Below are positions 23,201 through 36,685 of a stretch of 64,000 nt of DNA, in pieces. The translations under genes were made by a program, and so were the position numbers. The notes under the pieces are model-generated. The model saw only the letters and a list, made by a program, of their open reading frames with translations. It ran no database searches and was not told the origin of the DNA. Position 1 is the first letter of the stretch. The number at the start of each line of letters is the position of its first letter. The stretch is from Trichoplusia ni (Eukaryota; Arthropoda; Insecta; Lepidoptera; Noctuidae), in the NCBI RefSeq assembly GCF_003590095.1, contig NC_039502.1, forward strand, positions 3,759,753 to 3,823,752, written 5' to 3'.

Positions 23201-26200
23201 AAAACCTGTTTAGCAGTGAGGCATTGTCTATTTAAAATGAATACCATTAATTAACAAAAATATTGTGATCAAAAATTTGACAAGACAATGCACAGGTGAA
23301 ACCGACTCCTCCAAAAATAACCACTTGTAGCAACCCACTCAAAAAACGATTGTGAAACAAGAAAACCCGGATCAAACGGACCCATCTACTTTCTATTGTA
23401 ATATTACCAGACGGTATGTCTGTGTGTCTGTGTATAGCGGCCATTATTCATTTTGCATGTGCTTGACATGAAGTGTTGCGATTGTGATCTATGAGGCTTG
23501 AAGATGCTGTTATCTGATTTGCGTTCGTCAGGAGTCGGGTGTCGCACAAGGCGGCTGTGGTTGGGGCAACAAGTTGGGTGGTTGCGTTCTTTCTTTTTCT
23601 ATCAAGTCTTTGATTATATGTAAGTCGTTTGTTACAGCCATTTGTAGCCAATTTTGGTTAAGCTTAAAGGTTCCGATACTATAAATGTAAGTTTTAATTA
23701 TGTTTTTATGTAATGAAAATATTGATTGCAGTATCAAAATTCGATTTCTTCTAGAGCCACCTCTCTTATCAGTAGCGTGGCCCAAAAGATCGTCTACGCT
23801 AGCTGTCCCAGTCCACTTTCTGATGCTTTTTAACCAAGACTAAAAACTTTGGTTAAGACCAAGAGTGTTGTTATACGTGAGTGTTGAAAAACCCATATAT
23901 CAGTGAGTAAATTTTCATTTCGATTTGATGATCATCTTTTTCTTTATTTCAACGGAACTAAAAGTTAGGAGAATTTTCCTTTTGCTTTATCTATTTTCTT
24001 TTCTTTTCATAACTTATTGTTTTTGTTGAACATCCTTGTAAACCGTATGTGCGATTCACGTCGGTAGCAAGGTGCGCCCGCGTCGGCACATTTGCTTACT
24101 TACAGACCCCCACTGTGACAGCTAACAACAACACTGTGTAATGTAGCTTCTGGAATATTACTTTTATTTCAATACAAGTTTAGTAAGAAAAAGCCAGATA
24201 TGTTTTGTAGTCTCAAAACTTTTAATCATATATTATGTAATTTACAAAAAAAAGACCTGGACTGAACTCTTCTGTATTATATGATACTTATTCTTTTTCA
24301 CACGTCAATTTTTGGTCATGTTTGTCAGGGTCCCCAAACTATATGAAAATCTATAAATCAAAGTGAAAATTTTTTGAAACCTTTTAATTTTGATATCCCC
24401 AGATTTTCTGCCGGTCAAAAACGATAACAAATCCAAAGTAGATTATAATTATTCACTTAGATCTTAGTTAATGAGCTCTGAGTATAATAAAACAAATATC
24501 AGTCAATTTAATAAAGATTTATGACTATAAACTACAGTACACTTCACAGAAAATCGCACCTTTTACAGTAAAAGTTATAAATTCTGTGATGACGACTTTC
24601 TTTTGAAGATAAATCTTATTTTATGCAACCTCAGTCATTCTCACACGGGTCCCTAGTTATAATAACTATTATGATCAATGTTATCAACATAATAATTGGA
24701 TTAGCCTCAATCGCCGATCATTATAACTGTCCGGCGACCATTCCGATCGTTGACTATTAAATGTCAAATGCTGGGAGAGCGTACGCTTTGAAGGTTGACT
24801 ACATACTGGTGGGCTTTTTAAATTGGTTTTTCTTGTAGTAATATCTTCAATATCTATCTCATAATTAAAAATACCTGTTCTAGTAGACATTGAATTGTCG
24901 AAACTCCTGAGCTGGGGTTGTCTATCCTAAGCTTAGAAAGAATTAAGACAAAAAACGTCTTAAGGTGCTTGGTAAAAACAAATATTGAACAAGCATCGGA
25001 TAGGTTATCTAGGAAGTAAATAGTATTGTGTCACTTTTTGGTGTTAATAGGAAACGAAAAATGGCCTTTTTTTATATGCTTTTATATGAGAAAATTCTTT
25101 TGTAATTAAAAATGTAGCATTTGCATATTCATCAATTTAAAGTTATTTCCTTATTCTTTCCTTAATGTATTCGTTCAGTGTAAAATCTTCTTCAAACGTG
25201 ATAAAGTGAGTGACTGATCCAGAGATTGATAATATGCAAGTCTTAAGACTTACTGTCCCATCAATTTTATCTCGTGATTTCGTTTCGGATTTATCTTTTA
25301 AAATATGGCTCTTGTGAACGGGAAAGCGAAATTGTTTAAGCTTAAATTTGTTTTTCGTTTTTAGGTCAAATGGATAATAATTTTAGTTAGACTAGTTATT
25401 TGAAAGTAAGTTTGTCTGGAAGAAATTGTGTCTGGTTCATGATTAACAATAAATAGTGGTTTGCACACAAAAGCATACATAAACAAAAAGATAAAAAAGA
25501 TCTAAAATGAGTAAAACATTTAACTCTACAAGAAGTGAAACATGAGTTTTGAAAACTGATATCAAAGTTATGATGGAAATTTAGCCGCTTTACGCATGCA
25601 TTTAAATAAAATTTGGAGTGTCGGGAAGCCAACCTCAAGGTATCTTAGAGGTGGTAGAATATACCTACTAGTAGTGATCATTTGCGAATATTGCATTGGC
25701 CAAAACGTTCGAGACATAACACGGTGGTTCAGGCTTAGTCATGGTCAGGTCAGCAAGCCTACACCACCCACTTCTTCCCTTGAGCATACCGGTCCATAAA
25801 GATTTCCGCGTTTTACCAAAAAAGGGTAGAAAATATGTAATACCCTAAACTACAAAAGCTCCAATCGCCATTAAATTACAATCACAATTCCTTTTATTTC
25901 TTGAGGTAACATAATACATCTTTATATAAACGGCCTTGGTAACTATAAATCCAATCCTCCTAAGATAAACCAGTATGTATCCAATGAATCCCTATGTCAT
26001 TGACTTCACACAATTTATCTTAATTAAGGAGATTTCTTTTCTCCATACATTTTTCTTTAGCTTTTGTATTAAGAAACGTATATTCCCATGATAGGGCGTT
26101 TGTAATTTATTTACTTCTTATCTTTAGGGTTCCTGACGACAAAGGAAAAAAACTGTTTTTAGGCAAAACAGTCACAGACCAATATACATTTCCATAAAAA

Positions 26201-26240
26201 GAAACAAAACCTCTTTTGGTTTAAAATAACTTATTAATTT
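20228..26240. other. AT-rich sequence, possibly intron
   Basis: It contains copies of the CTCATGATTAAG family. A 34-codon frame at 22676-22780 (plus, begins MDDRKKLRSPVAETLFSP) reads like protein but has no convincing splice signals. Nothing else was recognised. Confidence 0.45.
21325..21430 (+). repeat. CTCATGATTAAG repeat family, copy
   Basis: CACCGCCGCGTCAGCTCATG, GGTTGGGTCCTCAACTAGTA and CCCGATAAA match the copies at 33545 and 42905. A further partial copy (CCTGAAACTAGTCGAACAAT) follows at 21468-21515. Confidence 0.65.
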
Positions 26241-26300
26241 TACAAGTCACATTCACAAAGACACCGAGACTCAACAAATAATCTTATGTCGGGATGGAAC
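26241..26300 (-). mobile_element. SINE family A, body fragment
   Basis: On the minus strand GAGTCTCGGTGTCTTTGTGA and the following ATGTGA match the body of the full copy at 6000-6226. The tRNA head is missing. Confidence 0.55.
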
Positions 26301-28944
26301 TCCACGTTAAGCGGGTTTGGCGAAATTCCACACAAGAACTGCAACAGAATCGAAAAGAAAATAATGAAACGTATGCATTCGAGATGTCTATAGGAAGCTC
26401 TAAAATGACCTTGGTTTTAAAAAAACTATTTTTTCTCTTTGCAAAAGTTTGAACTAGTAGGAGATATATCCAGTAAGGACCTAATGTTTGAGAAATAACA
26501 CTAACACATCCATTCAAATAATATTGTAAGTTACAAACATTGAAAAGCAAAATGAACTGCAGAACCTATAATGAGTTCAATTCGCACTTGTCAAGTTTTT
26601 TCGATCTTATTACGTATAGAGAAAAGAAATCTCGTTGTATTTTACGTACCTATCTAATGAATGTCGTGTCTCCTAAATTAAATCGACCTGGTGTCTGCCG
26701 CACTCATGTAGACTTATTAGGTTTCTGCCTTTTCTATATAAAATGTAATTCTTTTTATGTTACTGATTCAAGTAGCGTATTTCGTTACTTTTTCTCAATG
26801 TAGTCTTGTCTTAAAAATCAGTTGAGGTGAAAAAGTTGACGTGATATACAATTGATGTAATATTTTAAGTGATATGAATTATACTTTTATACTTGTACGA
26901 GGAATTCTCCTTTGTATTCTTTCAATATATAAACATATAGATACCTGCCTGTTTGGCAGTTTACGTTTATAATCCTGTCCTGGGCCTTATATATGTGTGA
27001 GTTTCGTTAGCGTTTCAAAGTACTTGAGCAAAACCAAATACAATTTGCTATTTTCCGCATTTGTTGTTTTTTGTTTCATAAATTAAACACATTAAAAAGG
27101 ATTTTTTGTTTTCGAAAAGCTTTGGCTATAAAACCGCAGCGTAATTTAACTTCAGACAGCAAAAACTGCAAGATAACAGAAAATAACCGCAATCTCAGTA
27201 ATTAAACAGCAAAAAATGGCGGATTGTAAAAGAAAACTGATTTGTAATCGTCTTCGGGACTTTATGGGCCGTATGTACGAGAGCCCGAACATAAATTTCG
27301 CTTACCAAGCCTACTCACAACCACTACCACGATATCTCACAAGATAATCACCTCGCTAAACTCGACGTACATTTATTTCTCGATGCACGATTAATATAGC
27401 CCACTACAATGTAAACAGCAATGGATATGAAACGAGTAGAGGTTCACGAAGATTACAATATTGACAAATCGCCGTTCGAATATATGGAAAGTAAAATGAA
27501 AGTAGGAATTGTGATCTTGTTTGTGGAGATATAAGCCGTGACTGTCTGAAGACCTAGATGCAAGCAATTATTTATGTTCCGTGATAAATGTTTGGATATT
27601 CTTTTAGATCTAATTACTGTTATTTGCATTTGTAATAGACGTAAATATTTGAATTTTACAAGTTAGATATTGGCATTTGTGTATTGTTCATACTGTTAAA
27701 GCATTTTGGTTAGTTTTTGAATGGGTGGTAGCTGATGCATTGAACTGATGACATTAAATTCTGTTTGACAGTAGTTTTGACACTAACATCAATAATACTT
27801 GTGGTGCTGAATAGGCGGATGTTCCATGTAATATCGTCGTAATTTCGGTTACTTAATTTTGATTATGCCAGTTATTCATATAAGGCTACAAACCAATATA
27901 AATCCTTTTAAGTAAAGGCGAAAATATGAAACTACTCCGTCTTATGAAATGCTACCCAACTGCTACAAATTTTAAAAATCAGTCAATTTACGAAGTTAAA
28001 GCGAGTGGCTCTACGTTTATGACCGCATTTATTATCAGTAATACCGCAACTTGTGTACCAATCCCAAAGTCCATAAAATCTCGAATAAATATGCCACTGT
28101 AAATTCGAGTTCAAATAGTAGGGGGTTCCTACTAAATTGTAAAGAGATTTCGATTTACGACAGAAAGTTGTGGTTTCCAGAATTTCGGTGGGTAATAAAG
28201 AGGTTTCGCGGAAGCATTGGTTTTTGGGTTACGATGTTACAATCGCCTCATAAAAGTTCGGCCACCGATATATCTTCGAAAAGGACTGGGCTTAAGATGG
28301 CTCGCTCATAAAAGTCTGACGTAAAATGTCTTGGAATTTTGATTAAAATGCGTCTGGAGTTTTTTTTATTTTTTTGCTGAGCAACAGCATCAGATGGAGA
28401 CACGCTGTCTAGCTAGCATTACACTCAACTACAATCTAAAATGAACCTTATAACTTACGATTAGATATTCTATTTGCTTCTGTAATCTAGTCTGATGGGT
28501 CCATAGTGACGCAAAATAGATTTAAGTCTGAATTCGGATTAATCCTTTGCTTTGAAATCTCGTTTAAAGGATTGGATTTAGTTAAGTTTCATTAGTCTGA
28601 AGTTTAGTGGAAAAGTAACTCTGGTTTTATTTCTTGTGTTTGAAGCTATTCATTAAAAAAATCTTTACGTTAGTATACGTGTGTATGTATGCCCTCAGTA
28701 TAGTAGATTGAATTCTGTCAAATTATGGAAGCGTTTGAAATGTCCTTAGTCACATGTTACAAGTCTACCAGTATTTTTTTTGTACCCTATTTTGACTATA
28801 CTAAGATGAAAGTTTCTCTCGTTCTCTTCAAGTATGTCTTTAACACGATATATTTAAACATTACATAAATTTTCTTTGTCTATATCATGTCAGAACATTG
28901 TAGTATTAGCAGGAATATTTCAACACATTGACCAATCTATCTAG

Positions 28945-29010
28945 ACCTCTCTGCCCCTCCCCTGCATCCTTCCCCACCCCCTCTCTCGCCTATTTTATAC
29001 CCTATTTCAG
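28945..29010 (+). promoter_or_regulatory. long polypyrimidine tract ending in an AG
   Basis: About 46 of 50 bases are C or T (CCTCTCTGCCCCTCCCCTGC, then TTCCCCACCCCCTCTCTCGC), followed by CTATTTCAG at 29002-29010. It could be a strong splice acceptor or regulatory tract, but no coding frame follows. Confidence 0.3.
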
Positions 29011-29310
29011 TATACAATGTCTCACCTTACTTGACAGGTCCATACATAAATGTGTATATTTTCTTAGCCTGGAATAAAGTAACGGCTTCCAGAGGCTATA
29101 AATACTGATTTTATTGAAAGTTTAACGATCATATGCCACCCGTTCAATACTGTAAAGTTTAGATTTTCTTTTGTGAACTAAGTTGCTTTAAATGGAAGAA
29201 TATACTATAATACTTCTTCTTTTTTGCAATCGTTTTGAAATGAATGCTGAATTGAATGGAATACGTCACCATGCCAAACCCGATCGTTTGATACCGTGCA
29301 TGTATTAAAG

Positions 29311-29465
29311 ATTTACGTGTGATCCATGAATGCTTGTTCTGAGTCTGGGGGCCTTGGCTATGGTTTCAATATTTGTAAAAACCCCCTGCGACACTAGAAT
29401 TAAAGTCTTTGGTACAGGAGTCTTTCAAAAACCCTTTTAAATGTTCTAGTGTGGGAGTCGATTTT
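29311..29465 (+). mobile_element. SINE family A, 5'-truncated copy
   Basis: GTGATCCATGAATGCTTGTT followed by CTGAGTCTGGG matches the family A body. It lacks the tRNA head and ends with GTGTGGGAGTCG, with extra internal sequence near 29400-29440 relative to the copy at 36508. Confidence 0.6.
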
Positions 29466-29577
29466 ATAATCATAAAAATGCAAAACTGTAAAACAAAGGA
29501 ATGTCTGACAAAATCACAAAAAAACAAGATCAATTAAGATGTCAACTAGCTTGCCGGACTAAATAGAATACGGTAGT

Positions 29578-29660
29578 ATGCAAATGTGCGTTCTGTTCGT
29601 GACGTCATCATTACGACTACGTAACACGTAATTGTATTCAACTGCATTGTTCGCGTTAAC
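29578..29660. promoter_or_regulatory. candidate enhancer: octamer plus CRE
   Basis: A perfect octamer ATGCAAAT (29578-29585) and a perfect CRE TGACGTCA (29600-29607) sit 14 bases apart, followed by TACGTAAC and GTTAAC. The co-occurrence is striking but could be chance. Confidence 0.28.
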
Positions 29661-32317
29661 GATCAACGTCATATAGTGTTCTGGGTACATTTTAGGTATG
29701 GATATACATTTCTAATTTTGTAATACATAGGCATATAGGTCAGAATAACAACGGCATGGAGATACGATTCGGACAAAATCAAACGTGGAAAAAGGAGTTG
29801 AATAAGATTCCAACTTTAAAGTCATTTTTTTTTGCCGTGCTATCTTGCTTTAAGTATTCTTTAACATTCTTGATGTCTCAATCAAATATTCCTGTACTAG
29901 TCAGACAAAGCTTTATGGTACCGCGAATACCTATATTAAAAGTCCTATTTTCGAATACTCGTAACACCCGGTAAGTAAGACATTTCAGCATAAATAAATG
30001 ATGTAAGAATGTGCTATAGTTTCAAAAAGCCAAGGAAGCTTTGACCTTTGTCTGCAAGCAATAGAGTTCACTTTGTAATGCATTGTCAACAGCACTTAAT
30101 ATTTATATTATTTTCAAGTGCTCCTGTCGCCAGGTATCCAACAAATAATATTAGATGTGAGCAATAAAACGTGAAACAACTGTGGGAGAGTTTAATGTTA
30201 AATATCGTATAATTTTATTGTTATTGTTTTGTATAATATTGTTTTAGCGTCAGGCCTTTGTGACGGCGAGAGGAGAAATAACTGCTGAAAAAGGGATTCG
30301 TTTCATATTAGACTTTTTTTTAAAATTATACAACCTTTTGCGGGAATTAAATGGTGTAATGCTCTTTTTAACAATATTTCATTCAATTATAATGTGAGTA
30401 AAGGTCCACTGTTTTGTGTGCCTACATAAACGTGCGACTTGAGCGCAAACTCGGGCCAAAAAATTAAATGTTTTTTTTTTACATTTTATCCCATTTCATA
30501 TAATTTATATTTATTGCCTGTATTTTGAGCAAATAATTATATAATTCTATTTGTAATACATGTACGGACTAAGATAAAGAAATTCACAAAAAAAAAATCC
30601 AGACACGCTGCATTTGAGTTGACGAATATATTTAGGTAAACACAGAAGTTGATATATTTCTTATCAATAGTCAAGTTTATCAAGCTTTGTCATGTTGAAA
30701 CAATCGCACGTGGCCATCGTCTAAATAATGCACGCCGCGCAATATAATATAGACATACCTTTACGTATCTGACGTGTTTCTAAAACATTTTTATATTTGA
30801 CTACAATTTAGTTCTCACTCACAAATACTTTATACACATGTTTCTTACACAATATTATGTATGTCCCCATACAAACAACAAGTTAGAGCCATTCTTTAAT
30901 TCCCGCTATCTTTGTGACCGAAACTTTTCGACCGATAATGCACACATTTATAGCCCTTTATTCGATTCATATGTTAATTTATTGAAGGTTTTCCGTGTTG
31001 AGAATTGTATTAGAACCATGGAAGCGCGCTTTTTGTATATTTAGATACGCGTAATGGGTAATCAATTGATACAGCTGTAGCCATCACGAATCGTAAATGT
31101 TTAAAATTCTTTGTTCGTTTTCAAAAGAGTTCTGGTTTATATGGTGTACACTTGGGAAAGCTTTGATTTATTAAAGTTCTAATTAGTTGCTTTGAATAAG
31201 TCTAACTAGTCGTTAATTAATCATTTATTTGGTGTAATACACTGTGAAGATTTTATGTGCAGACATTTAATTCATTATCTGTCATCTTAGTACTTTTGAT
31301 GAACTATTTCCCTGCCCGATTAGTCATATGTGAACATTTCTATTGTTTAATTATTATGCCTCTTGGCTGGACAGCAAAGTCGAAAAAGTTAAGAAAATCA
31401 AGTAAAAAAATAAGTACTACATACTTAGATTTACATATATTTCTATAACTAAATCAAATTCACTAAAAAATGTTCGGTTAGACTAATCTAATTAACACAT
31501 TGACTGCCAAGCAATAAAACATGTATTCTCGGTAACCGGACCGTGTCATTCAAATATTTAAACATTCCTAAGCCATTAAAAGCAATTTATTCAGCATCAG
31601 TCATAATTTCGAATCAAAGACACAATACCAGCAGCGATAAATTGAAAAATGCATAGTAGTCAGTAAACACAACTTGCAAAGCGTTCGGCAAATAAGTAGT
31701 ATTGCCGGCTTTAACCCACGGCTACGAACATGCAATAACGTTCTTATTTGCATTCACTTGTTTATCACCCGAATACCATTTATATTGTGACTACTGTTTC
31801 TTTATGAAGGCTCTGTTTTTGGGTAGTGTTTTGTCATGGAAAGTAAGAGTATTTTTTTATATAACGCGTCTACAGAAATATGTTAATACATCACTTGTGA
31901 TAATTGCTACTGTCTAGCTATTAAATGTCAATACCTAATAGGGTTGCGTTTTTACCCTCTGGGCAAAAAATACATTTTTAAACTCCGGTAACATTGCTAT
32001 TTCCCTATGGTTCTTATAAGGGAGCGCAATACGTGGCAAATAAGTGGTTTTCAAACATAGGCTAACAAAATTATATACAAAGATAATAAAAAAAAGTTAC
32101 TAAGAATATAGCATCATGGTTTTACTTTACAGTATAAATCCTAAAACAGTGTCAACATCAAATAAGGTTCATTACCCTGGCAACATTATAGTTTAGCTCC
32201 CCAGTGTTGCCAGCGCTGTCATAAAATTTCACGAGAGTTCACTAGACTAGAACTACTAACCCTATCTTAGAAATTATCTTCATAGTAACTGTCACGGAAT
32301 GATAAATAGTGGGTTGG

Positions 32318-32395
32318 TGTTGGCAGTGGTTGCTCAGCTTTCTACGTTAGGGGTCGTTGATTCGATGTCCGCACGAAGTAAATTGGAAAACACTT
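32318..32395 (+). mobile_element. decayed tRNA-like SINE head
   Basis: TTGGCAGTGGTTGCTCAGCT resembles an A box region and GTCGTTGATTCGATGTCC a decayed B box. The body after 32380 is not recognisable apart from a T-rich run. Confidence 0.45.
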
Positions 32396-32984
32396 TTTTT
32401 TAATCCATCAGAAAATTATTTAAATTAGTATTAAATTTAAAATTTCTTATTATGACTTTAATTTAACGGAATTCAGTACGTATCTTTGTAGCATGAATAT
32501 TTTATCTGCCTTTCTTACTGGAGGCATAACTTGTAGAGTCGTAAGGTTTTTTTTTTAGAAAATTGAAAGAATTGGAACTCCATGGAAAAAGGGTGGTCCA
32601 TTTAATTTGTTGATCAGTATAGGTGGGTTTCCTTGTTTCAAATCTTATTAAGCTACAAAAAAGATTGCTACACAAAAGTTTTTTATAAATAAAAGTATTA
32701 GTTTTTGTATTTGTGACCAAGACCCAGCAAATCTTAAGCTAAATCGTCTGCAGTCAGAACACGACCAATATTCGACGCCAAGCATTCTCTAGCGTATAAA
32801 CTCACACAGCTATCGTTAATTAGGTCATAAAAATATTTTACTAGACCATCAAACTTTAGTATCTAATTAAGGTATTTGTTTTATTAGAAAAGCTGGGTTT
32901 AATGGCTACACACATTAATTAATATTATAAGCAACGAACGTACCGACTATAGGTATTTGGTAGCCAGTGTTCATATCACAATAC

Positions 32985-33102
32985 TCTGGAGTAAGGCAGT
33001 TGTAGAAGGGAGACAACACTACATGATGTAGAGCACCGTCTCTTTTCCACACCTGCCTTACTTTTTACTTTAAGACATGGTGGTAGAACCCCAGAGCAGT
33101 GG
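32985..33102 (-). repeat. short hairpin repeat, best-preserved copy
   Basis: Perfect 10-base outer arms (AGTAAGGCAG at 32990-32999 and CTGCCTTACT at 33053-33062) enclose imperfect inner arms around CTACATGATGTAG. TTTAAGACATGGTGGTAGAA follows. Confidence 0.65.
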
Positions 33103-33544
33103 TGTTGAAAGATTTTAATCTACTGCACAATCTCAAGAGTAAGTGCCAATTTATGCGAATCTTGACATGGTGAAGTTTATCACGTTAAACGTGGCGATTT
33201 TATGGTCATTTCTTGTTAGAAACAGTGTTATTTATAGCACCTATATATTTATGACGCGCTCATCTCTATTATCAAATTTAAGTTAGAAATTGACATCGTC
33301 GAGGAACATATTCAAGACAAACATTAAATGTGATAGATTAATTTTAAGATGTATTGCTACTAGAAGGTAATCGGAGTTTTTGGTCCTTTGTACAATGCGC
33401 CACTGTGGGGCTGAGAAGAGCTCCTTTAATTTTTCCCTTGATTACTTACAATACTTACCCCTATGAAATGTTTATAACTATTAAGACACAAGGATTAATT
33501 ACATAATCCAGAGTAATTCTAAGTAAAAACGGTTTACTCACGTC

Positions 33545-33653
33545 GAACTGTCGACCAGTTCGGTTTGCGATCCCGCCGCGTCTGCTCATGATTAAGGTTG
33601 GGTCCGAAACTAGTCGGGCACCCCCGATAAATATGCGTTAGTAAACCGCTACA
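33545..33653 (+). repeat. CTCATGATTAAG repeat family, best-preserved copy
   Basis: CCGCCGCGTCTGCTCATGAT, GGGTCCGAAACTAGTCGGGC and GATAAATATGCGTTAGTAAA in order. No coding capacity or terminal repeats are seen. Confidence 0.65.
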
Positions 33654-34204
33654 TCATTTAATAATGAATCAGTCTCACGATAGCTATTATAAAAAAAATC
33701 CAGAGTCGTTTCTTTTTTTTTAAATAGCACTAAAATTATTGTCTTACTCAGGAATCTAACCCACGGTACGTCACTCAGTGGTTAAGAGATAGGTAAAAAA
33801 AGGAAAACAAATAAAAAATAAATTAAACTCCAGGAAAACCGTTATCCGAAGCTGCCTACCGTCTCTACCAAGATACATGTCCTTCGGGAAACACGCTTAA
33901 TGTTATACCCTGTTAATGTCGGGCATAAAACTGTGCTCGTATAAGATATGTCAACGAAAAGACAGCCTGAGAGAAACGGGCCACCGTGTTGCGTTTTATT
34001 GGTCCCAGAACATCGCACATAAATTCCATGCTCTCCTTACGATAACCAACGTAATTCTACGTATTGGCACTTTATAAGTTCTGCTTCCTTATTCAAGTTT
34101 TTATGAGGATCTGACTGTTAATGCCATCTTGTAGTATAAACCGATAACAGCTTCTAAATTAAATACTTAGTTTAATGCCGGCGGTACGATTTGATACAGA
34201 AAGT

Positions 34205-34290
34205 GGTGACTTGGCTGATGTGGGAGAGAGACAGCGCTCTATGTCGTGTCGTTCGGTGTCACGCTTACACAATTTATCTTACTTTATGAC
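34205..34290 (-). repeat. short hairpin repeat, decayed copy
   Basis: GGGAGAGAGACAGCGCTCTA and TGTCGTGTCG fit the hairpin core, and TTACTTTATGAC fits the flank of the copy at 32985. Confidence 0.45.
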
Positions 34291-34879
34291 GCAATGGAAG
34301 TTTGCGATAAATCAATTTTTAGTTTTCCTGGATGTAATAGAATAACTGCTTTTAATATAAGTATCCATCCAATCTCAACCAGACCAGCGTCCACATATCG
34401 TAAAAATTTTAAATGACTTTTACCATCGGAAGCAGATGCTCTTAGGTATTCAATAATATATAGATAAAATATTTGTCATCTCACAGTCTTTCACTCTAAG
34501 ATGAACTGATATGAAAGAAAGGAGTTGCAATTTTATTGTTCTTAAAATTTGCTTTCTCTGATTATCTGATAAAAACTTGATTAGCGAAATGTCTAACATT
34601 ACTGACCATTCTTTATTGTAACAATTTTTATCATTACTTACATTTTTCACATCTTGAATCTTCCGTTTGCCATTAAATTGTGAATTCGTGATATTCATTT
34701 TCGCTCTCGGTTTACGGTTTGCATTTCTGCATTCGATCATCTCCAAAATGGATTTGCAAATATTTCGATATGCGCTGAATATTTTTGGCTCGATACTGTT
34801 AAATCGTATTTCCTCAATTTCCAGTCAGTGACGGTATTCGGAGATCAAAACTTAATGCACTATTTGCTAAACTGTATGG

Positions 34880-34971
34880 TGAAAATAGATGTCTATGGCG
34901 TGCGATTGGAGAGGTCTATGTCCAGCTGTGGACGAATATGGGATGAAGATGATGATGATAGCAAAAATAAC
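34880..34971 (+). mobile_element. 3' stub of an RTE-type LINE
   Basis: GATTGGAGAGGTCTATGTCC and AGCTGTGGACG lead into GATGAAGATGATGATGATAG. It has the same end structure as the stub at 3078-3226, with less coding remnant. Confidence 0.7.
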
Positions 34972-36507
34972 TTCTTATATACACAGTTCGGACTTTATTG
35001 TGGATGTATTTATATTGTTCTGATTTTGTCAAATACTCCACAAAATAAAATAAAATAGATACTATATTAATTTTTTTAATAGCTTTATCCTCAACAGAGA
35101 TTTGTCCATCGAGACAAATAAACATCAGATCATAAAGCCGCAATATCTTAAATTATTATGTAATTTCAAAAACAACTAGCGGTATACCATTCTCTCTTAC
35201 ACAGACACATCTAAACACTAGGTAGTATGAAAGCGCCTTGATTTATAAGAACTGTAACCTCGACTCGTCGACTAGAAAATTCATGTAGCAATTACAAAGA
35301 TCAAATGAAATTCCGCATGAACCACTAATTTAGCTCTACATACATACATTTTACGGTTGTTTTAGCATCCAGTTTAGTGCTTTGATTGGTAGCCGGTGCG
35401 TCCCACCTTACAGAGCTTGGGCGGGGTAAAAGATGAAATATTGGAAGCGATACTAGAAATTTATAACGCTCATAAGTTAAATGAATGTGCGTGATTCATC
35501 GGTAACTGTGTAAAGGAAATGTAATCTTTATGAGTCTCATTAGAGTGTGGTAGTAAAACTGCGTTCTCGGTTAAATGTGTTTCATGTTTGCTAGGAAACC
35601 AGCATTCAATCAAGGGTTTTTCATTAAGAGAATTAATTATAGTGTTTCGTGGTGGGTTCCTAACCCAATTTAAATAATGATTAGTATTACTTGCTGGTTT
35701 TCCATACCTTATGCTATATGCATACCTTACGGAGTGCTTTTTATTAAATAATTTTAAGAATGAAATGTTGTCAATGAAAATTGAAATGTTGACCCTTAAC
35801 CTCATAATTTCATATTATAGTCACAACTCTTATTAAGTTATAGATAGCAATCAATCAATTAGCTTGATAATGCCAAATAGAAACGGTGTCTTAATGGACT
35901 CTGATAAAGATGAAAAAAGTTAAACTAACTACTGCAAATTAAAGACGTAAAAAGCAAGATAGCATTTGTTTTAGTCTCTCGACGCTCGAGGTCGCTAGTA
36001 AAATAAGAAAAGTTCTCTACAACTTGGTATTGGATGTTCAAGTTTTATTAGATCAATTAAAACTAAAAGATAAGAAAACAGTCACAGTTCAGAAGTAGTG
36101 TCTAATAATTGTTTCGAACGAGGAAAGTTACGAGAGGTTGTTAAAAAGTTCAACGGGAAAGACCCTTTTACTAAAAACTTTTGCTTAACCGAAGCCGTGG
36201 TACAAAGAAAATGTCTTTGATACCAGTTTTCAGGGAACCAAACAGAAAATGAAATTTGTTACGAAATTTTTGAACAGATCTCGATGTCATCTGTGACTGG
36301 AATTTTAAATTCGAATCACTTGAAAAGTTTTTTGATCAGAATTTTTGGTCGTTTTTTCGATTTCAGGAAATTAGAATTTCGGACGGAAGTTAGAGAAACG
36401 ATGTTTCAAAGTTACAATAATCCTGATTAGGACGTGCACGACAACTGTAAATTAATGTTTTTATACCATAAAACAAATTTGGTATAGCCATCGAAAATGT
36501 GTAAATA

Positions 36508-36685
36508 TAACAGCCGAGTTGCCAAGACCACTGAGCACGAGGAGCCCCGGGTTTGGTCCCCGCTCAGGACAAGCATTTCTGTGATCCACATATGCTTGTT
36601 CCGAGTCTGAGTTTCTTTGTATAACTTGAATAATTTGAAACCCCCGTGACAAAAGGATTGTTTTTTTTTTTTACGGTGGGAGTCA
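36508..36685 (+). mobile_element. SINE family A, head plus body
   Basis: A tRNA-like head (GCCGAGTTGCCAAGACC; B box GGGTTTGGTCCCCGC) leads into GACAAGCATTTCTGTGATCC and ATGCTTGTTCCGAGTCTGAG. It ends with a 14-T run and ACGGTGGGAGTC. The B box has one change from consensus. Confidence 0.75.

Larger units (their letters stand above)
26301..32317. other. AT-rich sequence, possibly intron
   Basis: Apart from a truncated SINE, a polypyrimidine tract and the octamer/CRE cluster, I see no genes or RNAs. Confidence 0.45.

Noticed and set aside
23528..23640. 37-codon minus-strand frame rich in Pro and Gln
   Set aside because: Protein-like but very short, without splice signals or recognisable motif.
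29756..29974. Candidate exon ending in CG/GTAAGTAAG
   Set aside because: The donor matches well, but the frame is low-complexity and there is no acceptor or initiator evidence.
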